Origin: Adiantum capillus-veneris
Taxonomy: Eukaryota > Streptophyta > Polypodiopsida > Polypodiales > Pteridaceae
Assembly (NCBI GenBank): GCA_014529385.2
Contig: CM043963.1
Span: forward strand, 100,617,412-100,681,411
Direction: 5' to 3'
Length of the DNA stretch: 64,000 bases
Every line of letters starts with the position of its first letter. Position 1 is the stretch's first letter. The notes under the pieces were generated by a model. That model had not been told where the DNA came from and did not search any database. It saw only the letters and a program-made list of their open reading frames with translations. Below are positions 9,765 through 19,823 of the stretch, one piece after another. Both the position numbers and the translations under genes were made by a program.

Positions 9765-12368
9765 ATGGCAAGTGTAGCATTTCCAACATTTAAAGGAAAG
9801 AAGGGAGAGGATTTGGTAACAGACTTCCTAGATGACTTTGAAGTAGCATGTGTAGTGAGCAACAAAGATACGGATGAATCCCGGGTTAGAATCTTTAAGC
9901 ATCTCATGAAGCTAGAAGCTAGATCATGGTACAATGCACTTCCACAAGCAACCAAGGATGACTGGGAACCCTTAAAAACCGCTTTTAAGAGGCGCTTTGG
10001 GGGAGGTACCACTTCAGAAAAGTTGTGGGACAAGTTGAGAGACTTGAAGCAGGAGTGTCTTTTAGAATATGCCACCTATGAATCCAAATTTGTGGATTTG
10101 TGGGAACGGTGGGTTGAGTCACTGGCTAGGGGGGAAGCTGCACCCGATTTCCTAAAAAAAGATCGGTTCACGCATGGCTTATGGCCGCTTCTCAAGGAGA
10201 AGGTGAAAGGTAGATTCCCGGTTACGTACGAGTTAGCCGTTGAGATTGCTCGGCTCAAGGACAAGAAGCTGCGAATGAAAGCCAAAGAAACCGAGTCAAC
10301 AGAATTAGGAACATCGCGTCGACCAGCAATTATGACAACCACCATTCCACCACCACCACCACCGGCTCTTGGGGTAAGAGATGACCAACAAGATATGTTG
10401 GCCCATATTACTGACCAACTGCAGAATTTGTCTGTCCACTTAATACAGCAAGGGAGGAGTCAAGAAAGAGATCAAGACCCTGGAAGAGCACGACGACAAA
10501 ACAGGGAGTATCACTGCTACAACTGCGGAGAAGATGGTCACGGTATGTACTACTGTCCCAAACCACAACAAAACTATAATAGAGGAGGTAGGAGAAACCA
10601 ATTTTTACCCCCTAGAGAAAGAACATCCCCACCTCGAGCACCAGCCCCACCAACACAAATTCTACGTCCGCCACAATCACCACTTACAATCATCCTACGC
10701 CCACCACCAATTGGTACCCACACACCAAGTATCATTGGTCTTGCAGAAGAGGTCAAGATGAGTGTAACAGAAGAAGGATCAAGTAAGAAGACTATTCAAA
10801 GAACTCATGCAGTGGAACAAGAGGTTAAAGAATCAAAAGATGCTACCCAGGTGGGGGAGGTAAGTCAAGAAAATTGTGTTACAAATGTGAGTACATCTTT
10901 AACCTTGAATGAAATAAGCACCAAAGCGATGAATCGACAACATTGGGCAGTAAGGATAAGAAGGTGTAAAGTGTTGATTAGGCCTCATCAGAGTAAGAGG
11001 AATGCAAAGGGCATGAAAGATACAAGAGAAGAGGAAGACCAGCATGCTAGCAAGGCTTTGCAGAAGGTGGGCAACATATCAAGCAAAGGGGAGGGCTTTG
11101 AAAACGGAAGCCTGTGCACCAACATGGACCCAGGACAGTGTAGCAAGCTAAAGGAATCTTGCATCAAGGCAGTTTCACATGAGGACCATAACGAAGAGGT
11201 AAGTATGACTGAAGGTTTGGAGTTGGATATTTCTCCAGAGGCTTGGCAGCCGAGCAAGACTTTATTGTGTAGTGTTATAGACTTAGAGATGGGTAATGCC
11301 TCTAGTCTACTGAAGGGTGTTATAAACTTGGAGATGGGTAATGCCTCCAGTTTATGTGAGGGTGTTCAGAGTAAGTTTGATGATCAATATGCTGCCAACC
11401 TTTTAAGGATGTTCCAAACTCCTCCACAACACAGCATTGTGTTTGCATGGGATGCATCAGACCTATCCCTATGGCTAGCCGCTATAACATATAGAGAGAA
11501 GATCGGCATGGAGATAAGAGCAAAGGAGCCATGGATAGACAAAAGCCTGATAGAATGCAAGAATGAAGACCTCCTTCGCAATTTGGTACAATTTTTTACA
11601 AATAGTGCATCCTCTCTTTGGAGAAAGGTAAGTGGATTACGCTTGTATTTAAGCCGCAAGGTAGGTGTCTTGCTATTAGCATCAGTAAAGGAAGCTGACA
11701 TGTTTGAGCACACCCAAAAGAAGCATGATATGCTTGCAGTTTTTTCTAGTCATGGCAGTAAGCAGGATTCTGAAGACAACTTGAGCTCACCACACCAACA
11801 AGGCGGCCATATATGGTGGATTCTTGGTACACTCTTTGGAATCATAATTTTCAGTTCTGTCTTTGTAGGAGCCAAGATGCTCATTTCCCCTCTTGCTACT
11901 GGTGGTTACAAATTTGGTCCAATTTGGCATGCAAATTTTATTGTTCGGACACTGCAGACAATGATCCTATTTTTCACTTGGGATCCAGGAGGACACTGGC
12001 ACAAAGTTATGGAAGCCATGGGCTTCCCCTTTAATCAACCGACACTATTCCAAGGAACAAGCTATCACCCGGACCTGTTACAGATTCATGAATATCCCAG
12101 AAATCTCACCAATGGCCAAATGGAATGGCTAGTTCAGAAGGCAACTCGATATCGGATCCTACAACTAAGCGGAAGAAGAAACAGAGCTAGATACATGAAT
12201 GCCTCTAGCCAAAAGGGGAGGGCTAATGATGGGGGCTTTTCACAAGCCAAGCTCCCATACCCCTCTTCTCTCGTCCCCACCCCATGGAAACCTCCTCTTA
12301 GGGAGGGAGTGATAAAAGGCATTGGAAAAGTAAGAAAAAAAATAAATTATGATTATGTAAATATATGA
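9765..12368 (+). CDS. Gag-like protein with zinc knuckle and membrane segment (unit 1)
   Basis: An uninterrupted 867-codon ORF. I take ATG 9765 (MASVAFPTFKG) as the start because the upstream in-frame extension has no ATG. Residues about 10-160 resemble a Ty3-type retrotransposon Gag domain (DFLDDFEVAC, WEPLKTAFKRRFGG, ECLLEYATYESKF). A proline-rich stretch and a CX2CX4HX4C zinc knuckle follow (Cys251, Cys254, His259, Cys264). About 550 residues after that are unassigned. They include a 16-residue internal duplication near 503-532 (LEMGNASSL twice) and a strongly hydrophobic, probably membrane-spanning segment at about 684-706 (WWILGTLFGIIIFSSVFVGA). The last 46 or so residues are encoded within the LTR. 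No protease, RT or integrase follows. Expected role: capsid-like packaging of the element RNA with enzymes supplied in trans. The extension could be an independent protein once fused to Gag. Confidence 0.85.
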   Translation: MASVAFPTFKGKKGEDLVTDFLDDFEVACVVSNKDTDESRVRIFKHLMKLEARSWYNALPQATKDDWEPLKTAFKRRFGGGTTSEKLWDKLRDLKQECLLEYATYESKFVDLWERWVESLARGEAAPDFLKKDRFTHGLWPLLKEKVKGRFPVTYELAVEIARLKDKKLRMKAKETESTELGTSRRPAIMTTTIPPPPPPALGVRDDQQDMLAHITDQLQNLSVHLIQQGRSQERDQDPGRARRQNREYHCYNCGEDGHGMYYCPKPQQNYNRGGRRNQFLPPRERTSPPRAPAPPTQILRPPQSPLTIILRPPPIGTHTPSIIGLAEEVKMSVTEEGSSKKTIQRTHAVEQEVKESKDATQVGEVSQENCVTNVSTSLTLNEISTKAMNRQHWAVRIRRCKVLIRPHQSKRNAKGMKDTREEEDQHASKALQKVGNISSKGEGFENGSLCTNMDPGQCSKLKESCIKAVSHEDHNEEVSMTEGLELDISPEAWQPSKTLLCSVIDLEMGNASSLLKGVINLEMGNASSLCEGVQSKFDDQYAANLLRMFQTPPQHSIVFAWDASDLSLWLAAITYREKIGMEIRAKEPWIDKSLIECKNEDLLRNLVQFFTNSASSLWRKVSGLRLYLSRKVGVLLLASVKEADMFEHTQKKHDMLAVFSSHGSKQDSEDNLSSPHQQGGHIWWILGTLFGIIIFSSVFVGAKMLISPLATGGYKFGPIWHANFIVRTLQTMILFFTWDPGGHWHKVMEAMGFPFNQPTLFQGTSYHPDLLQIHEYPRNLTNGQMEWLVQKATRYRILQLSGRRNRARYMNASSQKGRANDGGFSQAKLPYPSSLVPTPWKPPLREGVIKGIGKVRKKINYDYVNI
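12211..12222 (+). promoter_or_regulatory. polypurine tract (unit 1)
   Basis: AAAAGGGGAGGG lies four bases before LTR2, where plus-strand DNA synthesis would be primed. An identical tract is at 17111-17122 before LTR3. Confidence 0.8.
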
Positions 12369-13539
12369 GAAAGGTAAAATAGGCCACCTCATGCCTGCGG
12401 GGCAGCCCATCCCCACCTTGCCTCCTTTTTCTTCACTGTTGCCCCGCCGTGTGTCCCTTTTCCTCTCCTCCACTCAAAAGGTCAACCCCCTCTCTCTTCC
12501 TCTTGTCCTTTCTCCTTTCTCTCTCCCCTCAAGCTACCCCACCTCTCACCAATAATGCATTCTAACTCACCAATAATGCACCCTAACTCACATGCAACTT
12601 ATCGTATCTTCCAAAATAGTATACCCCACCTCCCCTTTCTCTCTCCTATCATATCCCATGACCCAAATACCCCCCCCTCTCTCTAAAGGGCGCCATGTCT
12701 CTTGTCTTGTAGCTAAATAACCTCCCCCACACTCACACACACTCAGTTTCACTGAAAAAGGTGCCCACAGACCCATCCCCACCCGGTGGTTACCTGATTT
12801 TTCTTGTGTTCACACACATCTGCACACAGATTCACCTCTGAACACACTCCCCTCTCTCCCCTCTTGTAATTACTTTATTCTCCATGTCACCTCTCACTTT
12901 TTTTCATCAACCCATCTCTCTCTCTTAGTCTCTCTCATGAGACTGCTGTTTTGGCACATATACACACAGCCAGACAAGTGGGGCCCACAGTCACATGGCC
13001 TATGTAGATAATGATTTCTTCATTTCTAAATTCTAGAATTTCTCCCCCCTCCTCCCCTATATAAAGAGGGGTCACCATCACACTAAATACACACAACATC
13101 ACCAAAGAGTACACTATGCACTGTGTGTGCCTAATGCACACACACACACACCCACACCATCACCATCACCGCAATCACCATGCTTGTCTTGAGCATGACC
13201 TCTACACCCTTGGCTATGGAAGATGAAGGGCAACTAAATGAAGGATGATGGCCATAACCCTCGTGCGAGTCTTCGCCATCAACTCTCACCTATCCGCCAT
13301 GTGCTCTACCACTCTCTCCCTTCTCATTCCCCTACCCTATGCTCTCCATTTCATCGCCTTATTCTCTAAATAAAGCTTGAGGTTTTGTGAGTATGTTTTC
13401 TTGCAATGTTTTTCCCATGTGAGGTCTGCGGAATCGCCACCTAGTCTTGTGTTTGGAGTGAGCTTGTGTATGTGTGAAGGGTGTGCGGATTCGCCATCCT
13501 TCTGTGGTGCCTAAGTACTAAGCCGCTATACCCCCTCCC

Positions 13540-13594
<55 letters not shown>

Positions 13595-13804
13595 GATCTC
13601 ATTTCCCTTCCTCTTCATCATTACTCCCAAGCATCCATCTCTCTTGGATGAAAAATTTGTTATGGTGGTGTGTTGTTTGCGTCCTAGCCGCTCAAGCTAG
13701 GTGGTGCCCTCTGTTTGCTTTACCATGACAGGCTCGAGGCGCGCCATTCGGTCCCCGGTGTTTTAGAGGCCGTCGGGGGTTCGGGGTTCGCTTTGCTCCC
13801 GTCA
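12227..13804 (+). repeat. TR-GAG LTR 2 (middle)
   Basis: A 1578-bp LTR, the same as LTR1 by eye except for one base at the end of its (CT)n tract (13543-13591). It shares all the LTR1-specific states at positions where LTR3 differs. It therefore looks like a recent copy of LTR1, at least across its right-hand part. It serves as 3' LTR of unit 1 and 5' LTR of unit 2. Confidence 0.9.
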
Positions 13805-13878
13805 TTTGGTGCCCCCACTGAGGAATCTTTTCATGAAACCCTTCAGTTTACAAGACTGAAACCCCTAAACTATTGTGA

Positions 13879-14580
13879 ATGGATGAATGGCTAGCAGGAT
13901 TTGCTAATTGGACGACAGAAGAAGAAGAGCTCCAAGCACAACTAGACGAACTCCGCATCTCCATTGAAGCTCGAGTTCTAGGCGTAACGATAATCGATTT
14001 GCAGAGGGAGAGTCAACCAACACGCCAAACCCAGTGGATATACATAGGCCAAGTGCCAAGAAGAAGAAGGAGAAGGTCGAAACCATGTCCGCAACCTACA
14101 ACCAACCCACAACAACAAAATGGAAGGATCTCTACACAATAGAGAATCAACACTATTCTACTTTGAGAATCGGGTAACTCAAGTCACCGAGGTAATTATC
14201 ACAGTCAGTTTTCAAGTCGCACCTGATGCTGCAGCACAGATAACGGAAGCATTGGCTCACACTCTCACTAGAGAAACTAGGGATCTACTGAGTTTGTTTC
14301 AGGAAAGAACACCACCCTCTCCCACAAGCTTGGACAGTGACTAAGCACCTCTAAGCTTCACATGAATCAGTACAACCTACCTCAAGACAGATCACACATA
14401 CCAACACATGTCCGCTCAATCAAGGTAATACTGGATTTGAAGGCTCACTACCAGCACGTCATTGACACCATGCCGGGTGGGGAGCGGTTTTTGGAGGTTC
14501 TGGCATCAGATCAACCATTTGTCTTACCTTTGGTACAAGGCAATGTACCGTTTGAAGTTTTAATCTATGTCCTAGTATAA
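13879..14580 (+). pseudogene. TR-GAG upstream leader ORF, broken (unit 2)
   Basis: The same interrupted leader ORF as at 8979-9680, with the same frame change and stops. The breaks therefore predate the tandem duplication or belong to the active family. Confidence 0.45.
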
Positions 14581-14664
14581 GAGGGTATACACGCCTCCTT
14601 GTAAAGAAGAAAAAAAACTTTTGCAAGCTAAGCAGTGTGTCTTTCTAGCTCTCTCTCAGTAATC

Positions 14665-17268
14665 ATGGCAAGTGTAGCATTTCCAACATTTAAAGGAAAG
14701 AAGGGAGAGGATTTGGTAACAGACTTCCTAGATGACTTTGAAGTAGCATGTGTAGTGAGCAACAAAGATACGGATGAATCCCGGGTTAGAATCTTTAAGC
14801 ATCTCATGAAGCTAGAAGCTAGATCATGGTACAATGCACTTCCACAAGCAACCAAGGATGACTGGGAACCCTTAAAAACCGCTTTTAAGAGGCGCTTTGG
14901 GGGAGGTACCACTTCAGAAAAGTTGTGGGACAAGTTGAGAGACTTGAAGCAGGAGTGTCTTTTAGAATATGCCACCTATGAATCCAAATTTGTGGATTTG
15001 TGGGAACGGTGGGTTGAGTCACTGGCTAGGGGGGAAGCTGCACCCGATTTCCTAAAAAAAGATCGGTTCACGCATGGCTTATGGCCGCTTCTCAAGGAGA
15101 AGGTGAAAGGTAGATTCCCGGTTACGTACGAGTTAGCCGTTGAGATTGCTCGGCTCAAGGACAAGAAGCTGCGAATGAAAGCCAAAGAAACCGAGTCAAC
15201 AGAATTAGGAACATCGCGTCGACCAGCAATTATGACAACCACCATTCCACCACCACCACCACCGGCTCTTGGGGTAAGAGATGACCAACAAGATATGTTG
15301 GCCCATATTACTGACCAACTGCAGAATTTGTCTGTCCACTTAATACAGCAAGGGAGGAGTCAAGAAAGAGATCAAGACCCTGGAAGAGCACGACGACAAA
15401 ACAGGGAGTATCACTGCTACAACTGCGGAGAAGATGGTCACGGTATGTACTACTGTCCCAAACCACAACAAAACTATAATAGAGGAGGTAGGAGAAACCA
15501 ATTTTTACCCCCTAGAGAAAGAACATCCCCACCTCGAGCACCAGCCCCACCAACACAAATTCTACGTCCGCCACAATCACCACTTACAATCATCCTACGC
15601 CCACCACCAATTGGTACCCACACACCAAGTATCATTGGTCTTGCAGAAGAGGTCAAGATGAGTGTAACAGAAGAAGGATCAAGTAAGAAGACTATTCAAA
15701 GAACTCATGCAGTGGAACAAGAGGTTAAAGAATCAAAAGATGCTACCCAGGTGGGGGAGGTAAGTCAAGAAAATTGTGTTACAAATGTGAGTACATCTTT
15801 AACCTTGAATGAAATAAGCACCAAAGCGATGAATCGACAACATTGGGCAGTAAGGATAAGAAGGTGTAAAGTGTTGATTAGGCCTCATCAGAGTAAGAGG
15901 AATGCAAAGGGCATGAAAGATACAAGAGAAGAGGAAGACCAGCATGCTAGCAAGGCTTTGCAGAAGGTGGGCAACATATCAAGCAAAGGGGAGGGCTTTG
16001 AAAACGGAAGCCTGTGCACCAACATGGACCCAGGACAGTGTAGCAAGCTAAAGGAATCTTGCATCAAGGCAGTTTCACATGAGGACCATAACGAAGAGGT
16101 AAGTATGACTGAAGGTTTGGAGTTGGATATTTCTCCAGAGGCTTGGCAGCCGAGCAAGACTTTATTGTGTAGTGTTATAGACTTAGAGATGGGTAATGCC
16201 TCTAGTCTACTGAAGGGTGTTATAAACTTGGAGATGGGTAATGCCTCCAGTTTATGTGAGGGTGTTCAGAGTAAGTTTGATGATCAATATGCTGCCAACC
16301 TTTTAAGGATGTTCCAAACTCCTCCACAACACAGCATTGTGTTTGCATGGGATGCATCAGACCTATCCCTATGGCTAGCCGCTATAACATATAGAGAGAA
16401 GATCGGCATGGAGATAAGAGCAAAGGAGCCATGGATAGACAAAAGCCTGATAGAATGCAAGAATGAAGACCTCCTTCGCAATTTGGTACAATTTTTTACA
16501 AATAGTGCATCCTCTCTTTGGAGAAAGGTAAGTGGATTACGCTTGTATTTAAGCCGCAAGGTAGGTGTCTTGCTATTAGCATCAGTAAAGGAAGCTGACA
16601 TGTTTGAGCACACCCAAAAGAAGCATGATATGCTTGCAGTTTTTTCTAGTCATGGCAGTAAGCAGGATTCTGAAGACAACTTGAGCTCACCACACCAACA
16701 AGGCGGCCATATATGGTGGATTCTTGGTACACTCTTTGGAATCATAATTTTCAGTTCTGTCTTTGTAGGAGCCAAGATGCTCATTTCCCCTCTTGCTACT
16801 GGTGGTTACAAATTTGGTCCAATTTGGCATGCAAATTTTATTGTTCGGACACTGCAGACAATGATCCTATTTTTCACTTGGGATCCAGGAGGACACTGGC
16901 ACAAAGTTATGGAAGCCATGGGCTTCCCCTTTAATCAACCGACACTATTCCAAGGAACAAGCTATCACCCGGACCTGTTACAGATTCATGAATATCCCAG
17001 AAATCTCACCAATGGCCAAATGGAATGGCTAGTTCAGAAGGCAACTCGATATCGGATCCTACAACTAAGCGGAAGAAGAAACAGAGCTAGATACATGAAT
17101 GCCTCTAGCCAAAAGGGGAGGGCTAATGATGGGGGCTTTTCACAAGCCAAGCTCCCATACCCCTCTTCTCTCGTCCCCACCCCATGGAAACCTCCTCTTA
17201 GGGAGGGAGTGATAAAAGGCATTGGAAAAGTAAGAAAAAAAATAAATTATGATTATGTAAATATATGA
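14665..17268 (+). CDS. Gag-like protein with zinc knuckle and membrane segment (unit 2)
   Basis: A second copy of the 867-aa protein; its translation is identical to the copy at 9765-12368, including the zinc knuckle, the duplicated LEMGNASSL motif, the hydrophobic segment and the LTR-encoded C-terminus. Retention of two intact, identical frames reflects the recent duplication and not necessarily selection on both. Flanks are the same: primer site 13807, purine tract 17111. Confidence 0.85.
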   Translation: MASVAFPTFKGKKGEDLVTDFLDDFEVACVVSNKDTDESRVRIFKHLMKLEARSWYNALPQATKDDWEPLKTAFKRRFGGGTTSEKLWDKLRDLKQECLLEYATYESKFVDLWERWVESLARGEAAPDFLKKDRFTHGLWPLLKEKVKGRFPVTYELAVEIARLKDKKLRMKAKETESTELGTSRRPAIMTTTIPPPPPPALGVRDDQQDMLAHITDQLQNLSVHLIQQGRSQERDQDPGRARRQNREYHCYNCGEDGHGMYYCPKPQQNYNRGGRRNQFLPPRERTSPPRAPAPPTQILRPPQSPLTIILRPPPIGTHTPSIIGLAEEVKMSVTEEGSSKKTIQRTHAVEQEVKESKDATQVGEVSQENCVTNVSTSLTLNEISTKAMNRQHWAVRIRRCKVLIRPHQSKRNAKGMKDTREEEDQHASKALQKVGNISSKGEGFENGSLCTNMDPGQCSKLKESCIKAVSHEDHNEEVSMTEGLELDISPEAWQPSKTLLCSVIDLEMGNASSLLKGVINLEMGNASSLCEGVQSKFDDQYAANLLRMFQTPPQHSIVFAWDASDLSLWLAAITYREKIGMEIRAKEPWIDKSLIECKNEDLLRNLVQFFTNSASSLWRKVSGLRLYLSRKVGVLLLASVKEADMFEHTQKKHDMLAVFSSHGSKQDSEDNLSSPHQQGGHIWWILGTLFGIIIFSSVFVGAKMLISPLATGGYKFGPIWHANFIVRTLQTMILFFTWDPGGHWHKVMEAMGFPFNQPTLFQGTSYHPDLLQIHEYPRNLTNGQMEWLVQKATRYRILQLSGRRNRARYMNASSQKGRANDGGFSQAKLPYPSSLVPTPWKPPLREGVIKGIGKVRKKINYDYVNI

Positions 17269-18445
17269 GAAAGGTAAAATAGGCCACCTCATGCCTGCGG
17301 GGCAGCCCATCCCCACCTTGCCTCCTTTTTCTTCACTGTTGCCCCGCCGTGTGTCCCTTTTCCTCTCCTCCACTCAAAAGGTCAACCCCCTCTCTCTTCC
17401 TCTTGTCCTTTCTCCTTTCTCTCTCCCCTCAAGCTACCCCACCTCTCACCAATAATGCATTCTAACTCACCAATAATGCACCCTAACTCACATGCAACTT
17501 ATCGTATCTTCCAAAATAGTATACCCCACCTCCCCTTTCTCTCTCCTATCATATCCCATGACCCAAATACCCCCCCCTCTCTCTAAAGGGCGCCATGTCT
17601 CTTGTCTTGTAGCTAAATAACCTCCCCCACACTCACACACACTCAGTTTCACTGAAAAAGGTGCCCACAGACCCATCCCCACCCGGTGGTTACCTGATTT
17701 TTCTTGTGTTCACACACATCTGCACACAGATTCACCTCTGAACACACTCCCCTCTCTCCCCTCTTGTAATTACTTTATTCTCCATGTCACCTCTCACTTT
17801 TTTTCATCAACCCATCTCTCTCTCTTAGTCTCTCTCATGAGACTGCTGTTTTGGCACATATACACACAGCCAGACAAGTGGGGCCCACAGTCACATGGCC
17901 TATGTAGATAATGATTTCTTCATTTCTAAATTCTAGAATTTCTCCCCCCTCCTCCCCTATATAAAGAGGGGTCACCATCACACTAAATACACACAACATC
18001 ACCAAAGAGTACACTATGCACTGTGTGTGCCTAATGCACACACACACACACCCACACCATCACCATCACCATCACCGCAATCACCATGCTTGTCTTGAGC
18101 ATGACCTCTACACCCTTGGCTATGGAAGATGAAGGGCAACTAAATGAAGGATGATGGCCATAACCCTCGTGCGAGTCTTCGCCATCAACTCTCACCTATC
18201 CGCCATGTGCTCTACCACTCTCTCCCTTCTCATTCCCCTACCCTATGCTCTCCATTTCATCGCCTTATTCTCTAAATAAAACTTGAGGTTTTGTGAGTAT
18301 GTTTTCTTGCAATGTTTTTCCCATGTGAGGTGTGCGGAATCGCCACCTAGTCTTGTGTTTGGAGTGAGCTTGTGTATGTGTGAAGGGTGTGCGGATTCGC
18401 CATCCTTCTGTGGTGCCTAAGTACTAAGCCGCTATACCCCCTCCC

Positions 18446-18482
<37 letters not shown>

Positions 18483-18692
18483 TGATCTCATTTCCCTTCC
18501 TCTTCATCATTACTCCCAAGCATCCATCTCTCTTGGATGAAAAATTTGTTATGGTGTGTGTTGTTTGCGTCCTAGCCACTCAAGCTAGGTGGTGCCCTCT
18601 GTTTGCTTTACCATGACAGGCTCGAGGCGCGCCATTCGGTCCCCGGTGTTTTAGAGGCCGTCAGGGGTTCGGGGTTCGCTTTGCTCCCGTCA
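17127..18692 (+). repeat. TR-GAG LTR 3 (3')
   Basis: A 1566-bp LTR. The first roughly 930 bp match LTR1/2 by eye. After that come private changes: an extra ATCACC near 18062, AATAAAACTT for AATAAAGCTT, GTGTGCGG for GTCTGCGG, a 3-bp loss in TGGTGGTGTG, AGCCACTC for AGCCGCTC, and GTCAGGGG for GTCGGGGG. The (CT)n tract is shorter (18449-18480). It is followed by the CTGG target duplication. Confidence 0.9.
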
Positions 18693-18696
18693 CTGG
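18693..18696. repeat. target-site duplication CTGG, right copy
   Basis: CTGG directly follows the CA end of LTR3 and matches 7322-7325 on the other side of the array. Confidence 0.8.
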
Positions 18697-19823
18697 GTCC
18701 ACTGAGATGTCTATCGATAGAAAGCAAACTCATGGTGCCTCTCCTCTGTGCTGACGAATTCCTAACAAGCCTGCTATAACTGCTCCTCCAACCAAGGACT
18801 GTCTGGATGCTGCTCCTGCATCCTGTGCAAGGAAGCAACGCCTTGTTGGAGGCGCTCCTCCTCCTCTCTCGCTTCAGCCAGGTAAGCCAAAGACTCCTGA
18901 AGAAAGAGTCAACTAAGCTGAGCAAGTCCTTAGGCCACTCTGTCAGCAGGAGACTCCTGCATGTTTAAGATCTCTGTCCAAAGAGCCTCCACTTGCTCTG
19001 TAAGCGTTGAGTCCCGCAGGACCCTCTTTGGGATGCGAAGCATCTTGCTCCCCCTCCTCTGGCTATCAGTCACTGTAAGGATCACAGGAGCATGGTCTGA
19101 AAAGGAGGTCCCTGCTATAATGCCAACTGTCCCACCCAAGTCATAGAAGTGGTCACTAGTTTAGAAGCGATCTATCTGAGATAGATTCACGCCTCCCACT
19201 CTGCGGTCCGAACAAGAGAAGGCCAGGCTGTCTGGGGGCCTCACAAAGCTGGAATGCTACCACACATTTGAAACCCGCAGAGTCATACAAAACCTCTCCC
19301 AAGCTGCCAGCTCAACTCCATGCACAGTAATATGGCTACCACCAATCTTGTCAGAAGGTTCCTCCAACATGATGAAGTCACCCCTATGCACCATTGCTCT
19401 GCCTGGCAGAGACTCAACAATCTTAGACTAAAACTCTGCACGTGCACTCACCGCATTGGGCGTATAGATGTTCAGGAAGCCCACAAGACAACTCTGAAAT
19501 TGCATAGTGATCCATTGAGCCTTGCCTAGCACAATAATCCCTCTACCCACAATGGCCTGCTGCAAAGAATCCGCAATAGTCATACATACCCCACCCTAGA
19601 TGCCTTGAGGTCCAAATGCAGCTGACCAAAAAGTCTCATATCATCCATGCAAAAGCTGACCACAATGTCTAATGCGGCTCTCACACAGATGGTGCTTCTG
19701 TAGCATAAGAAGGTCGATCTCTCCTCCCACAAGGCATCACTGAAGCTCCCGACGTAGTCGGCCCCTCTGACATTGAAAATGGGGCCCACCTAATCCCTGC
19801 ATGTTCCATGAGATGATCCTCAT
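18697..19823 (-). pseudogene. LINE A endonuclease domain, broken
   Basis: Endonuclease/exonuclease/phosphatase-type domain at the start of ORF2, which nicks the target DNA. The start is ATG at 19823 (minus strand), reading MRIISWNMQGLGG, the classic opening with the metal-site Asn. Further down are PPDSLAFSCSDRR near 19220 and the C-terminal catalytic FSDHAPVILTV near 19095, with the conserved Ser-Asp-His. The following linker runs into the CTGG insertion site at 18696. Several frame changes and stops are present. Orientation, order and frame are continuous with the RT half at 7325 once the LTR array is removed. Confidence 0.8.

Larger units (their letters stand above)
7326..18692 (+). mobile_element. 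tandem TR-GAG-type LTR retrotransposon array (LTR-INT-LTR-INT-LTR)
   Basis: Three LTRs alternate with two internal regions of identical length (8905-12226 and 13805-17126, 3322 bp each). The LTRs start TGATGGGGG and end CTCCCGTCA. Each internal region has a TGG-starting primer site next to the upstream LTR, an 867-aa Gag-like ORF, and a purine tract just before the downstream LTR. No protease, RT, RNase H or integrase motif occurs in any frame, so the element must have been mobilised by an autonomous relative; this is the TR-GAG type of non-autonomous element. LTR1+INT1 (4901 bp) and LTR2+INT2 (4900 bp) appear to differ by one base at the end of the (CT)n tract. LTR3 carries several private differences. 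Unequal crossing-over between the LTRs of one older insertion best explains this; misassembly is the main alternative. Confidence 0.9.

Noticed and set aside
9728-11713. Minus-strand frames (9728-10075, 10076-10345, 10988-11257, 11384-11713) inside the TR-GAG internal region
   Set aside because: Antisense of the intact Gag-like ORF; duplicated exactly in unit 2 only because the DNA is duplicated.
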